DNA of 64,000 nt from an uncultured Campylobacter sp. (lineage in GTDB: Bacteria > Campylobacterota > Campylobacteria > Campylobacterales > Campylobacteraceae): assembly GCF_937959485.1 (NCBI RefSeq), contig NZ_CALGPY010000014.1, forward strand, positions 248,001-312,000, in the 5' to 3' direction. This document shows, piece by piece, positions 9,121-16,818 of this stretch (position 1 is the first letter of the stretch; each line of letters opens with the position of its first letter). The position numbers and the translations under genes are program-made. Under the pieces are notes generated by a model, which did no database searches, was not told the origin of the DNA, and saw only the letters and a list, made by a program, of their open reading frames with translations.

Positions 9121-9720
9121 ATGCAAATTTTAAAAAAAGCTTTCGGTGAATACGCGACGAACTGCTACATTCTAAAGGGCGAGCGGGGCGATTTGGTGAT
9201 CGATCCGGGCGAGGGCAGTTTTGATTGGGTGATGCAAAATACGGGAAAGATCACCGCGGTTTTGAATACGCACGGGCATTTCGATCATGTTTACGACGAC
9301 GCCAAGCTGCAAAGGGCGGGCGCTAAAATTTATATCCACGAGGATGACGCCTTTATGCTGCGGGCGGATCCCTTTGAGACGATGCCCGAGCCCATAGAAG
9401 CGGACGTACTCGTAAAAGGGCAGGAGCAAAGCTTTGAAATAGCGGGCTTTAACGTTAAATTTAGCCTTTTTGCAGGACACACGCCTGGCAGCTGTATGAT
9501 CGAAGCGGGCGGCGCGATCTTTAGCGGCGACGTCATGTTTAAAGGCTCTATCGGCAGGTGGGATTTTCCTTTTTCAAACGGCGAGCAGATGAGAGAGTCT
9601 TTGCATAAAATTTTGCAGATAGGGGGCGATTTTACGCTCTATCCGGGACACGGCCCAAATACGAGCCTAGTGGCCGAGAGGCAAAATTTAAAATATTTTT
9701 TGCAACTTTTTGAGCGCTGA
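9121..9720 (+). CDS. Metallo-beta-lactamase fold hydrolase (glyoxalase II-like)
   Basis: A 199-residue cytoplasmic hydrolase with the zinc-binding motif H51-G-H53-F-D55-H56 (THGHFDH), a second histidine in FAGHTPGS, the bridging aspartate in FSGDVMF and a last histidine in LYPGHGPNT. It resembles small glyoxalase II-like thioesterases and matches the hydrolase that stands next to nadE in C. jejuni (remembered as Cj0809c). An AAAAGGAGG Shine-Dalgarno sequence precedes the ATG by seven bases. The substrate cannot be told from the sequence. Confidence 0.88.
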   Translation: MQILKKAFGEYATNCYILKGERGDLVIDPGEGSFDWVMQNTGKITAVLNTHGHFDHVYDDAKLQRAGAKIYIHEDDAFMLRADPFETMPEPIEADVLVKGQEQSFEIAGFNVKFSLFAGHTPGSCMIEAGGAIFSGDVMFKGSIGRWDFPFSNGEQMRESLHKILQIGGDFTLYPGHGPNTSLVAERQNLKYFLQLFER

Positions 9721-10374
9721 TCGTTTAAATTTAACCGCGCTTCGTCGCGCAAAGAGCGGTGTGAAGCGGTGTGAAGCGGTGTGAAGCGGTGTGAAGCGGT
9801 GTGAAGCGGTGTGAAGCTGCTCGGCGTTTGAAATTTATACCGCTTTGTTCGTGGGCGCTAGAATTTGTGCCGCTTTATTTGTAGGTAGCAGAATTTATGC
9901 AACTTTGCTCGCATTACAGGCGCCGAAATTTGCCGCTTAATTTACGGTCGCGGGCGTTAAATTATGCGCCGCGTTCGCACTATGCCTGCACCAGCGTGCG
10001 CTGCGTAGATAAAATTTTAAAATTTACCGCCGCTTGATTAAATTTAATAAAATTTCGCGCCGCCGCGTATGCAAGACGCAAAGCGTAGCGCAAAAGCAAA
10101 ATTTAAAATTCGTGCTGTCGCGCGTGTAAAGCGTAGCACAAAAGGCGAAATTTAAAATTTGCGCCGCCGTACCGACCCTGGCCGCTACAATGCGATCTAA
10201 TCCGACTCGAGTCCGCCAAATTTAGCTAAATTTCGCATCCCGCCGAATGTAAAATTTTCCCTGCGAGCCGATTAAATTCAGTAAAATTTTACGCGTTTTT
10301 AAAGGCACAAATCATGCCCGAAACCCATTTCATATCGGCGCACGGGTACACGAAAAATGTTTTAAAGGCGCAGA
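9721..10374. other. Gene-free spacer with repeats
   Basis: 654 bases with no credible ORF between two converging genes. It contains a 10-base tandem array (9755-9817), several AAATTT boxes, a pair of similar segments built on AAAGCGTAGC-CAAAA-GCAAAATTTAAAATT (about 10080-10112 and 10126-10162), and a 30-base direct repeat whose second copy covers the end of cmoB. No tRNA or clear terminator was seen. Confidence 0.7.
9755..9817. repeat. Tandem 10-base repeat, unit GTGAAGCGGT
   Basis: Five perfect copies of GTGAAGCGGT lie at 9761-9810, flanked by a partial copy on each side, giving about six units. A 10-base period is not a multiple of three and lies outside genes, so copy number can change without coding effects. 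Confidence 0.95.
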
Positions 10375-11268
10375 TCATGCCCGAAGCCGCACGTAGATAC
10401 GCCTAGGGGCGGGGTAGCCCTCGATCGTGCGCGAGCTATCGAGCGGGTCTAGGAAATTCTCCAAGCTCTGCCCGTCGATCCACTCCGTTTTGCGCTGCTC
10501 GCTAGCATCCGTGGGCTTTTGAGCCAAAATTTCAAAATCTCTAAATTTCGCCCGTTCGCACCAATTCTGCAGTGCGCCGACAGTCGGGACGAAGTAGATA
10601 TTTGAAATTTTTGAGTAGCTGTTTTTCGGGCACAGCGCGAAATCGCCCGCCCCCTCGATATACATCGTGTCTAAAAACACCTCACCGCCAGCATTTAGCG
10701 AGGCTCGTAAATCTTTTAGCATCTTTACAGGGTCGCTGCGGTGGTAGATGACGCCGAGGCAGAAGATCGTATCGAATTTGTGCTCGTAAAAAGGCAGATG
10801 TTCCACGCCTAAAAGCTCGAATTTCGCGCCGCTGCGGAGGAATTTTTCGATGAAGCGAAACTGCAGATAAAATAGCGCGCTCGGATCAAACCCCACTAGC
10901 TGCGCAGGCGCTAGCTCGCTTGCGCGAAACATATAGTAGCCGTTGTTGCAGCCCACGTCGGCGACGGTTTTGCCGCTCAGATTTAAAAACGGCCGCAGCA
11001 GGTTAAATTTCACGAAGCTTCGCCACTCGGAGTCGATGAAAAGATCATTCAGCGCAAAAGGCCCCTTGCGCCACGGCTTTAGCGCTCGCGCGATACGCGA
11101 AATTTCATCTCTCTGCTCCGCGTTCGCGTTAAAGCTTGCGCGCACGACGTCGCCGCAGTCGCAGTCGCACTCGCCTATTTGCAGCGCCTCGATCGCGCTT
11201 AAAATTTCGCGGTTTTGCCCACTTTGCAGCTTTTTAAAGTTCTCGTCTCTGATTTTTTGCAGATCCAT
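10375..11268 (-). CDS. cmoB: tRNA U34 carboxymethyltransferase CmoB
   Basis: Uses carboxy-S-adenosylmethionine to convert 5-hydroxyuridine to 5-oxyacetyl-uridine at the tRNA wobble position. The 297-residue protein shows WRKGPF(A)L near 88, the Rossmann motif VADVGCNNGYY near 120, LGVEHLP, CLGVIYHRSDP near 180 and FLDTMYIEG near 210, all close to CmoB. It is slightly shorter than the E. coli enzyme (323 residues), mostly at the N-terminus. The start is ATG. It stands alone on the minus strand, divergent from the transglutaminase gene. Confidence 0.93.
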   Translation of the reverse strand: MDLQKIRDENFKKLQSGQNREILSAIEALQIGECDCDCGDVVRASFNANAEQRDEISRIARALKPWRKGPFALNDLFIDSEWRSFVKFNLLRPFLNLSGKTVADVGCNNGYYMFRASELAPAQLVGFDPSALFYLQFRFIEKFLRSGAKFELLGVEHLPFYEHKFDTIFCLGVIYHRSDPVKMLKDLRASLNAGGEVFLDTMYIEGAGDFALCPKNSYSKISNIYFVPTVGALQNWCERAKFRDFEILAQKPTDASEQRKTEWIDGQSLENFLDPLDSSRTIEGYPAPRRIYVRLRA

Positions 11269-11339
11269 TTTTAATCCTAAAATTTCAAATTTAGCGCCAT
11301 TTTAACATAAAATTTTATCCATTTTAAGGCGCAAAGAGA

Positions 11340-11345
11340 TAAAAT
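11340..11345 (+). promoter_or_regulatory. Putative -10 box (TAAAAT) for the first transglutaminase gene
   Basis: GATAAAATCG lies 31 bases upstream of the ATG at 11376, with the Shine-Dalgarno AAAGGAGC between. The extended form fits the Campylobacter sigma-70 pattern, in which the -35 is weak. Assigned by eye. Confidence 0.45.
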
Positions 11346-11375
11346 CGACTTGCAATTCAAGCAAAGGAGCAAAAA

Positions 11376-12431
11376 ATGCAAGAAGCAAAAACGAGAAAAT
11401 TTAGTCTCAGGTTTAATCACGAAATTTCAAGTAGTGGCGCAGAGGTGCGGCTTTGGCTGCCGTTAGTGCTGCAAGAGCCCTATCAGAGGTTGCTTGGCGA
11501 ATATCATGCCCGCTCAAATGCACAAGAGTCGGCTATCTGTGGAGATCATATAAGCACGTACTACGCGCGCTTCGCACCCGATAAAGAGGCAAGAGCGGGC
11601 GTCGGCAAATACGGCGAGCAAGGTGTCGTAGGCGAAGATGACGATTATTTTGAGCTTAGCTTCGATATTGAAATTTCGGAGCGAAACACTGATTTTAGCA
11701 AGGTAAGCTTTAATGAAAACGAGCGCTTGAGCCCAGAGATCGAGGAGTTTTTAAAGCCTTCAAAGCTAATTCCGGTAGGCGGCGCTGCAAAACAAAAATC
11801 AGACGAGATCACCGGCTCGCTTAAAGGCGATCTGGAAAAGGCGCGCGCGATCTACGAGTGGGTCGCTAAAAATATGAGTCGCGATAATAGCGTGATTGCA
11901 TGCGGCAGCGGCGACGCAGCGACAATTTTAAGCAGCGGCAAGCTAAGCGGCAAATGCGCCGATATTAATAGCGTGTTCGTCGCACTCTGCAGGGCAGCTG
12001 GCATTCCTGCGCGCGCTATTTACGGCATCCGCACGGGCGCGGCGCAGAAATTTTCGCCCGAAATGGGCGTCATGGGCGCCTTAAGCGGCGGTGCGCTTGA
12101 AATTTCGGGCGCGCAGCACTGCAGAGCGGAATTTTATCTAAAAGGCTATGGCTGGATCCCCGTCGATCCCGCGGACGTTACAAAGGTGCGATTGGGCGAG
12201 AACTTAAGCGAGGATGATTCCAAGCTGGCGCGGGTACGGGAGTATCTTTTCGGCAACTGGGAGCCGTGCTGGCTGGGCTTTAACTACGCTCGCGAAATCG
12301 TGCTAAATCCGCGCCCGGCGCATGTCCCGATTGAAATTTTTTCGCATCCGTATTGCGAAGTGGGCGGTACGCCGAAAGATCCGTACTCGCCTAAAAATTT
12401 TATCTACGAGTATTTTTCGCGAGAAATTTAA
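11376..12431 (+). CDS. Transglutaminase-like cysteine protease-fold protein, no signal peptide
   Basis: A 351-residue protein with a transglutaminase-core domain in its C-terminal half. The triad is visible: C194 in SGKCADINSVF, H248 in SGAQHCRAEFY and D264 in IPVDPADV. The N-terminal half (about 1-135) looks like the beta-rich domain that precedes such cores. It is a close paralogue of the gene at 12767, with long identical stretches, but begins directly at the mature domain (KFSLRFNHEI) without a leader, so it should stay in the cytoplasm. The start is supported by AAAGGAGC. Known family roles include peptide hydrolysis and cross-linking; the actual substrate is unknown. Confidence 0.85.
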   Translation: MQEAKTRKFSLRFNHEISSSGAEVRLWLPLVLQEPYQRLLGEYHARSNAQESAICGDHISTYYARFAPDKEARAGVGKYGEQGVVGEDDDYFELSFDIEISERNTDFSKVSFNENERLSPEIEEFLKPSKLIPVGGAAKQKSDEITGSLKGDLEKARAIYEWVAKNMSRDNSVIACGSGDAATILSSGKLSGKCADINSVFVALCRAAGIPARAIYGIRTGAAQKFSPEMGVMGALSGGALEISGAQHCRAEFYLKGYGWIPVDPADVTKVRLGENLSEDDSKLARVREYLFGNWEPCWLGFNYAREIVLNPRPAHVPIEIFSHPYCEVGGTPKDPYSPKNFIYEYFSREI

Positions 12432-12766
12432 TCCTCTGGCGGCTTGCATTTTACCGCCGCGATTTGCTTAAGCTAAGCCGCCGCGCTTCGTCAAAGCTTA
12501 ACCGTTCCATCGAAACGCACGCTTGGCTTTTGCGACAGCGGCGCTTTTTGCGTGGTTTAGCCTGTGCCGCCGATACATACTGCCTGCGCGCCTAGGTTGC
12601 GGGCTATTATGCCCGCTTTGGCGAAATTTCGCGCTATGTCTTGAAGCAAAATTTTAAAATTTTAAAGCTGGTGAAATTTTAAATTTAGCGATTTCAAAGC
12701 CGCAAAAGGCTAAAATCCACGCGTAATTAGGGCTAAGGCTTAGCCATTTTATTTTGAAGGCATTTC
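12432..12766. other. Gene-free spacer between transglutaminase paralogues
   Basis: 335 bases without a credible ORF. Its 3' end contains a candidate -10 box (12711-12716) and a 15-base palindrome (12731-12745) ahead of the next gene. The rest is G+C-rich filler with AATTTTAAAATT words near 12650. Confidence 0.6.
12711..12745 (+). promoter_or_regulatory. Putative promoter and palindromic operator for the Tat transglutaminase gene
   Basis: TAAAAT at 12711-12716 is a plausible -10. Fifteen bases later the perfect odd palindrome GGCTAAGGCTTAGCC (12731-12745) lies in the early leader, 21 bases before the ATG. It could be an operator or a small hairpin. Its function is inference. Confidence 0.4.
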
Positions 12767-13837
12767 ATGCAAAGACGCGATTTTTTAAGAAACACTGCGA
12801 TTTTAGGCGCCGTTATAGCAACTCCGAGTATCATTTTGGGCGGGGAAGAAGTCATTGGCAAAAAGAGAACTTTCGGGCTATCGCTAAATCACGAAATTTT
12901 GGAGAAGGGTAAGCAGACGCGGCTTTGGATACCGCTTCCTCTCATCACGGAGTATCAAAAGGTAAGCGACATAAAATTTGACGGCAATTTCAACGATCCG
13001 TCCGTGGACTATGGCGAAATTCCGACGCTCTATGCCGGCTACGTCGATGTGGCAAAGCCCACGCTAAATATTAAATTTAGCGTCGAGACCTTTGAGCGAA
13101 ATACCGATTTTAGCAAGGTAAAATTTAATCCGAACGAAAAGCTTGGCCCCGAGGTGGCGAAGTTTTTAGAGCCTAGTGCGCAGATTCAAATCGACGGCGT
13201 CGTCAAGCAAAAATCAGACGAGATTGCAGGCGGCATAAAGGGCGATTTGGAAAAGGCGCGCGCGATTTATACGTGGGTGGCGAACACTATGCAGCGCGAT
13301 AACAGCGTGCTAGGTTGCGGGCTAGGGGACGTGAAGCAAATTTTAAGTAGCGGCAAGCTAAGCGGCAAATGCACCGACATAAATAGCGTTTTCGTCGCAC
13401 TTTGCCGTGCGCAGGGCATAGCCGCAAGAGAGATGTTTGGCATCCGCGTCGGCGCGTCAAGATTTAGCACTCAAATGGGCGCCGCGCCTAAAGACGGCGT
13501 CAGCCATATCTCGGGCGCGCAGCACTGCAGGGCGGAATTTTATCTAAAAGGCCACGGCTGGATCCCGGTCGATCCCGCAGACGTTACAAAGGTGCGGCTG
13601 GGCGAGAAGCTAAGCAACGACGATAGCAAGCTCGCTAAAATTCGCGAGTATTTATTTGGCAACTGGGAGATGTGCTGGATCGGCTTTAACTACGGCAGGG
13701 ACTTCACGCTAAGCCCGCGCCCGGCGCAGTTTCCGATCAATAATTTCGGCTATCCTTACGGCGAAGTGGACGGCAACACGCTAAATTACTACTCGCCGAA
13801 AGATTTCAGCTACGATTACAGATCGAAGGAGCTGTAG
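12767..13837 (+). CDS. Tat-exported transglutaminase-like protein
   Basis: A 356-residue paralogue of the preceding gene. It starts with a twin-arginine signal, RRDFLRN at 3-9, followed by a hydrophobic stretch (about 10-26), so it should be folded in the cytoplasm and exported by Tat to the periplasm. The catalytic triad is C202 (SGKCTDIN), H253 (SGAQHCRAEFY) and D269 (IPVDPADV). Tat use suggests a cofactor or rapid folding. The two genes probably arose by tandem duplication, after which one gained or lost the leader. The start is ATG with a weak GAAGG upstream. Confidence 0.88.
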   Translation: MQRRDFLRNTAILGAVIATPSIILGGEEVIGKKRTFGLSLNHEILEKGKQTRLWIPLPLITEYQKVSDIKFDGNFNDPSVDYGEIPTLYAGYVDVAKPTLNIKFSVETFERNTDFSKVKFNPNEKLGPEVAKFLEPSAQIQIDGVVKQKSDEIAGGIKGDLEKARAIYTWVANTMQRDNSVLGCGLGDVKQILSSGKLSGKCTDINSVFVALCRAQGIAAREMFGIRVGASRFSTQMGAAPKDGVSHISGAQHCRAEFYLKGHGWIPVDPADVTKVRLGEKLSNDDSKLAKIREYLFGNWEMCWIGFNYGRDFTLSPRPAQFPINNFGYPYGEVDGNTLNYYSPKDFSYDYRSKEL

Positions 13838-13983
13838 CGGTTCGCGTTTTGCTATGCGGCACGTCAGCTTGGACTTTTTTAAGTAGGCATGCAAAAGGCT
13901 TTCGGCTAGGCGATTTTGAAGCGGATACATAAAGGCACGCCTGATCTGCGTGCTGCCGTTCCTAATTTGACTATGCGCGCTGG

Positions 13984-14008
13984 GGCGCGTAAAAGCGCGC
14001 CTTGTTTT
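13984..14008 (+). terminator. Possible rho-independent terminator after the Tat transglutaminase gene
   Basis: A perfect six-base stem GGCGCG / CGCGCC (13984-13989 and 13996-14001) with a six-base loop is followed by TTGTTTT. The stem is short but G+C-only. Confidence 0.45.
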
Positions 14009-14020
14009 AGCGCTATATTT

Positions 14021-14060
14021 TAGAATTTTTTAGAATTTTTTAGAATTTTTTAGAATTTTG
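14021..14060. repeat. Tandem 10-base repeat, unit TAGAATTTTT
   Basis: Four consecutive copies at 14021-14060, the last ending in G. It is a different sequence from the array at 9755 but has the same 10-base period, close to one helical turn. Confidence 0.95.
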
Positions 14061-14281
14061 CGAGCGACATGGCGGCGAAATTTTGAAATTTTAAAGCGAG
14101 CAAAATTTTGAAATTTTTCGGCGCGAAATTTTAAAATTTACGGCTTACGGAATTTAAAATTTTGCCTCTTTGCCACTCTGTGCGAAATTTGGTAGCGGTA
14201 AAATTTGCAGATAAAATTCCACGCCTAAAGCCGACGAGGGTGCGACAAGATTATGACAAGATTATAATTAAAAGGTAAAAT

Positions 14282-14683
14282 TTGAAAACTGAACTAGAAA
14301 ATTCCGCGCAAGAAATCTCGGCGCAAAAGCAGGGAGATCCTAGCAAAAATCGCTTCAGCGCGCGCAGTCTTTGGCTGATATTCGCCGCGATTTTTAGCGC
14401 GGTCGCGGCGACGTTTTGTTGCCTGCCTGCGCTTTTATTTTTGATTTTCGGCGCGAGTTTTTCCATTTTTTCAGGCGCGGAGGCGCTGGAAGGTTACCGT
14501 GCGCCGCTTTCTGCGTTAGCGCTTTTTTGCTTCGCTCTCTCGACGTTTTTCTTTTTCAAAAAGCCGCGCGCATGCTCACTACAAAGCGGGCGCAAAAAAT
14601 GGATCCTGATCTACGTGCTTTTAGGGACCTTGCTTGCCTTTATGCTTACATATCCTGAAATTTTAGGAGAGCTTTATGCGTAA
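14282..14683 (+). CDS. MerT-like metal transporter membrane protein
   Basis: A 133-residue protein with three likely membrane helices (about 28-55, 62-85 and 108-127). The first holds a vicinal cysteine pair in ATFCCLPALL, the hallmark of mercuric transport proteins that hand Hg(II) through the inner membrane. After it, EGYRAPL matches the LxxYRP segment of MerT. The second, cytoplasmic cysteine pair of classic MerT is reduced to a single Cys (RACS). The start is TTG at 14282 with AAAAGG upstream. It overlaps the next gene by eight bases. No mercuric reductase is nearby, so another thiophilic metal is possible. Confidence 0.7.
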   Translation: MKTELENSAQEISAQKQGDPSKNRFSARSLWLIFAAIFSAVAATFCCLPALLFLIFGASFSIFSGAEALEGYRAPLSALALFCFALSTFFFFKKPRACSLQSGRKKWILIYVLLGTLLAFMLTYPEILGELYA

Positions 14684-14936
14684 AATTTTGTTTTTGATGC
14701 TTGGATTTACGGCGCTTTTTGCCGACAAAGAGGTTAAAATTTACGTGGAAAAAATCCACTGCCCGCTCTGCACTACGATCGTGCGAAAGGCGCTTTTGCA
14801 AACGCCAGGCGTGGTAAGCGCGAAGGTTTCGCAGCAGAGCAAAACCGCAATCGTCGCGGCAAAGGATGACGCAAACGAGACTGCGATGCTTGAGGCGATC
14901 GCTAAAACGGGCTATGAGGGCGTAATCGTAAAATAA
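14676..14936 (+). CDS. MerP-like periplasmic heavy-metal-binding protein
   Basis: An 86-residue heavy-metal-associated domain protein with a short signal peptide (about 1-16, ending FTALFA). The metal site reads HCPLC, a CxxC motif in the usual loop, followed by VRKALLQTPGVVSAKVS, the standard ferredoxin-like alpha-helix and strand of this domain. It overlaps the MerT-like gene, so the two are translated together. By analogy it binds the metal in the periplasm and passes it to the membrane protein. Confidence 0.78.
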   Translation: MRKILFLMLGFTALFADKEVKIYVEKIHCPLCTTIVRKALLQTPGVVSAKVSQQSKTAIVAAKDDANETAMLEAIAKTGYEGVIVK

Positions 14937-15188
14937 AAATCCCCGGCAAAATTCGGACTAAATTTTAAATAAAATTCTTGCTAAATTTCGCTAAAATTAC
15001 TACGATTTGCATAAAATTCATTTTGCGCGGCTTGCCTGCAGCGTAAGCTAGCGCGATTGAAATTCTGCGCGTATTTTGCGGAAGCGCTATGTCGGCGCGA
15101 TCGCGTTTAAATTTAGCATAATTTCGCAAGCGTTTAAGCGAGCGCAGTCGCTTTTAAATTTAACGAGCGTGTCGCAATAACGCGCGGA

Positions 15189-15194
15189 TATAAT
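15189..15194 (+). promoter_or_regulatory. Putative -10 box (TATAAT) for pepD
   Basis: A perfect TATAAT lies 20 bases upstream of the ATG at 15214, with AAAAGGAGC between. The leader would be very short, about a dozen bases. Confidence 0.55.
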
Positions 15195-15213
15195 AAATTC
15201 AAAAGGAGCGAAC

Positions 15214-16491
15214 ATGCAAAAAAACGAGGTTATGAACGATTTTAAAAAGCTGTGTGAGATACCGCACTGCAGCTGCGAAACGGAGCAGATGAGGGAGTTT
15301 TTAGCGGATTTTGCGCGCTGCCTGGGCTTTAACGTAAACGTCGATGAGGCGGGCAATATCCACGCCGTAAAGGGCGAGCCTAAAATCTGCCTACAAAGCC
15401 ACTACGACATGGTCTGCGTGGGCGCGGCGCCGAATTTAGAGCTCATCGAAGAAAACGGCATCCTAAGGGCGAAAAACTCTACTCTAGGCGCTGATGACGG
15501 CATCGGCGTGGCGATGATGATGGGAGCGATGAGAGAGTTTGCGAATTTGGAGTGCCTATTTACCAACGACGAAGAGGTCGGGCTTGTGGGCGCAAATGCA
15601 TTTAAAGGTAAAATTTTATCGCCGAATTTGCTAAATTTAGACAGCGAAGAGGACGACCGCGTGACGCTAGGATGCGCCGGCGGCATAAACGTGAGCGCAA
15701 AAATCGGCGCCACGAGCGTCAAGAAGAGCGGTAAAATTTACGAGATCGGCGTTACCGGGCTTAGCGGCGGGCACTCAGGCAACGAGATACATAAAAATAT
15801 CCCAAACGCGACGAAGCTGCTGGCGAAATTCCTCGCCGAGGAGGACTGCGAGCTAATCAGCCTGGATTTTGGCGAGAGGAGCAACTCGATCCCCGCAAAC
15901 GCCGTGTGCAAGGCGCTTTGTGCACATGAGCTAAAGCAGCGCGGTCTAGTGTGGGTAAAGAGCCTGGGCGAGGGAGAAGCGGACGTGCTGGTAAACAGCG
16001 GCAAAATTTTGGCGCTCATCAACTCCTTCGCCCAGGGCGTGCGCAGCTACGACACGCAGCTTGGCATGGTAAATGAAAGTATAAATCTCTCGACGGTTAA
16101 GCAGAAGGGCGAAGTGATCGAGTTTGACTTTTTCGGACGCGCGATGAAGCGCGAAGGGCTTGAAAATCTGGGTTTTGAAACAGCTACGCTGGCTAGCGCG
16201 CTGGGCTTTGAGGTTAAGGTGGCTGACCGCTCGGCGAACTGGGCGCCTTGCATCAGCGACTTTGCGCATCTGGTGCTCGAAGAGCTGCAAAAACAAAAGC
16301 CACAAGCGAAATTTGCCGCCGTGCACGCTGGCCTTGAGTGCGGCGTACTGGTCGCAAAACAGCCCGAGCTGCAAGCCTGCTCCATAGGCCCAAACATCCA
16401 CTCGCCTCACTCCGTAAACGAGCACTGCGAGATAGCGTCGGTGGAGATGATGGCGGAGGTGGTGAGAAACATAATCGCTAGGTTGCAATAA
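15214..16491 (+). CDS. pepD: Aminoacyl-histidine dipeptidase PepD (M20C)
   Basis: Cytosolic zinc dipeptidase of broad specificity. The 425-residue protein has the M20 metal ligands in order: SHYDMVC near 68, LGADDGIG near 90, TNDEEVG near 117 carrying the general-base glutamate, LDSEEDD near 143, and a C-terminal histidine in HSPHSVNEH near 400. The lid-domain GGHSGNEIH segment is also present. It is slightly shorter than E. coli PepD (485). The start is well supported by AAAAGGAGC and a near-consensus promoter. It stands alone in its orientation context. Confidence 0.92.
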   Translation: MQKNEVMNDFKKLCEIPHCSCETEQMREFLADFARCLGFNVNVDEAGNIHAVKGEPKICLQSHYDMVCVGAAPNLELIEENGILRAKNSTLGADDGIGVAMMMGAMREFANLECLFTNDEEVGLVGANAFKGKILSPNLLNLDSEEDDRVTLGCAGGINVSAKIGATSVKKSGKIYEIGVTGLSGGHSGNEIHKNIPNATKLLAKFLAEEDCELISLDFGERSNSIPANAVCKALCAHELKQRGLVWVKSLGEGEADVLVNSGKILALINSFAQGVRSYDTQLGMVNESINLSTVKQKGEVIEFDFFGRAMKREGLENLGFETATLASALGFEVKVADRSANWAPCISDFAHLVLEELQKQKPQAKFAAVHAGLECGVLVAKQPELQACSIGPNIHSPHSVNEHCEIASVEMMAEVVRNIIARLQ

Positions 16492-16818
16492 ATTTAGCGG
16501 CTTGTCTTTTTGTCCTATACTTCGTTGGATTCAAATTTTACTCGGTCATTACCGACTAGGTAGCTCCCGTCTTAAAATTTAAATCCGCCTCGTCTAGAAC
16601 AAAAATACTGCGCCTTTAAATTTTGCAGTGACCCTCTTTTGAGCCCACGCCTGTAGTATCGCTACGCTGGTTTTGAAAGAAATTTGAAAATTTTAATCTG
16701 CGACGAGCTTTATTCCTAGTCTTGATTAAAATTTTCTGCACAACTTTCAAAATCATCGCGCGATACTTCGCCTTGTAATTTGCGGTTAAAATTATTGTTT
16801 TAACTAAGGAGTATGTGA
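16492..16818. other. Spacer that may contain a gene remnant on the minus strand
   Basis: 327 bases without a convincing gene. On the minus strand, short open stretches end in a plausible peptide tail (GSYLVGNDRVKFESNEV then stop, about 16509-16562), and another open stretch covers 16616-16843. They are not in one frame. This could be a decayed or dispersed element, but I cannot prove it. TAAGGAG just before 16819 is the ribosome-binding site of the next gene. Confidence 0.35.

Larger units (their letters stand above)
13838..14281. other. Gene-free spacer with terminator and tandem repeat
   Basis: 444 bases without a credible gene. It holds a probable terminator (13984-14008), a 10-base tandem array (14021-14060) and a dense set of AAATTTT words to about 14200. 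Just before the next gene, AAAAGGTAAAA may serve as ribosome-binding site for a TTG start. Confidence 0.6.

Noticed and set aside
9755..9817. CRISPR array
   Set aside because: The 10-base units are contiguous without spacers and no cas gene is present.
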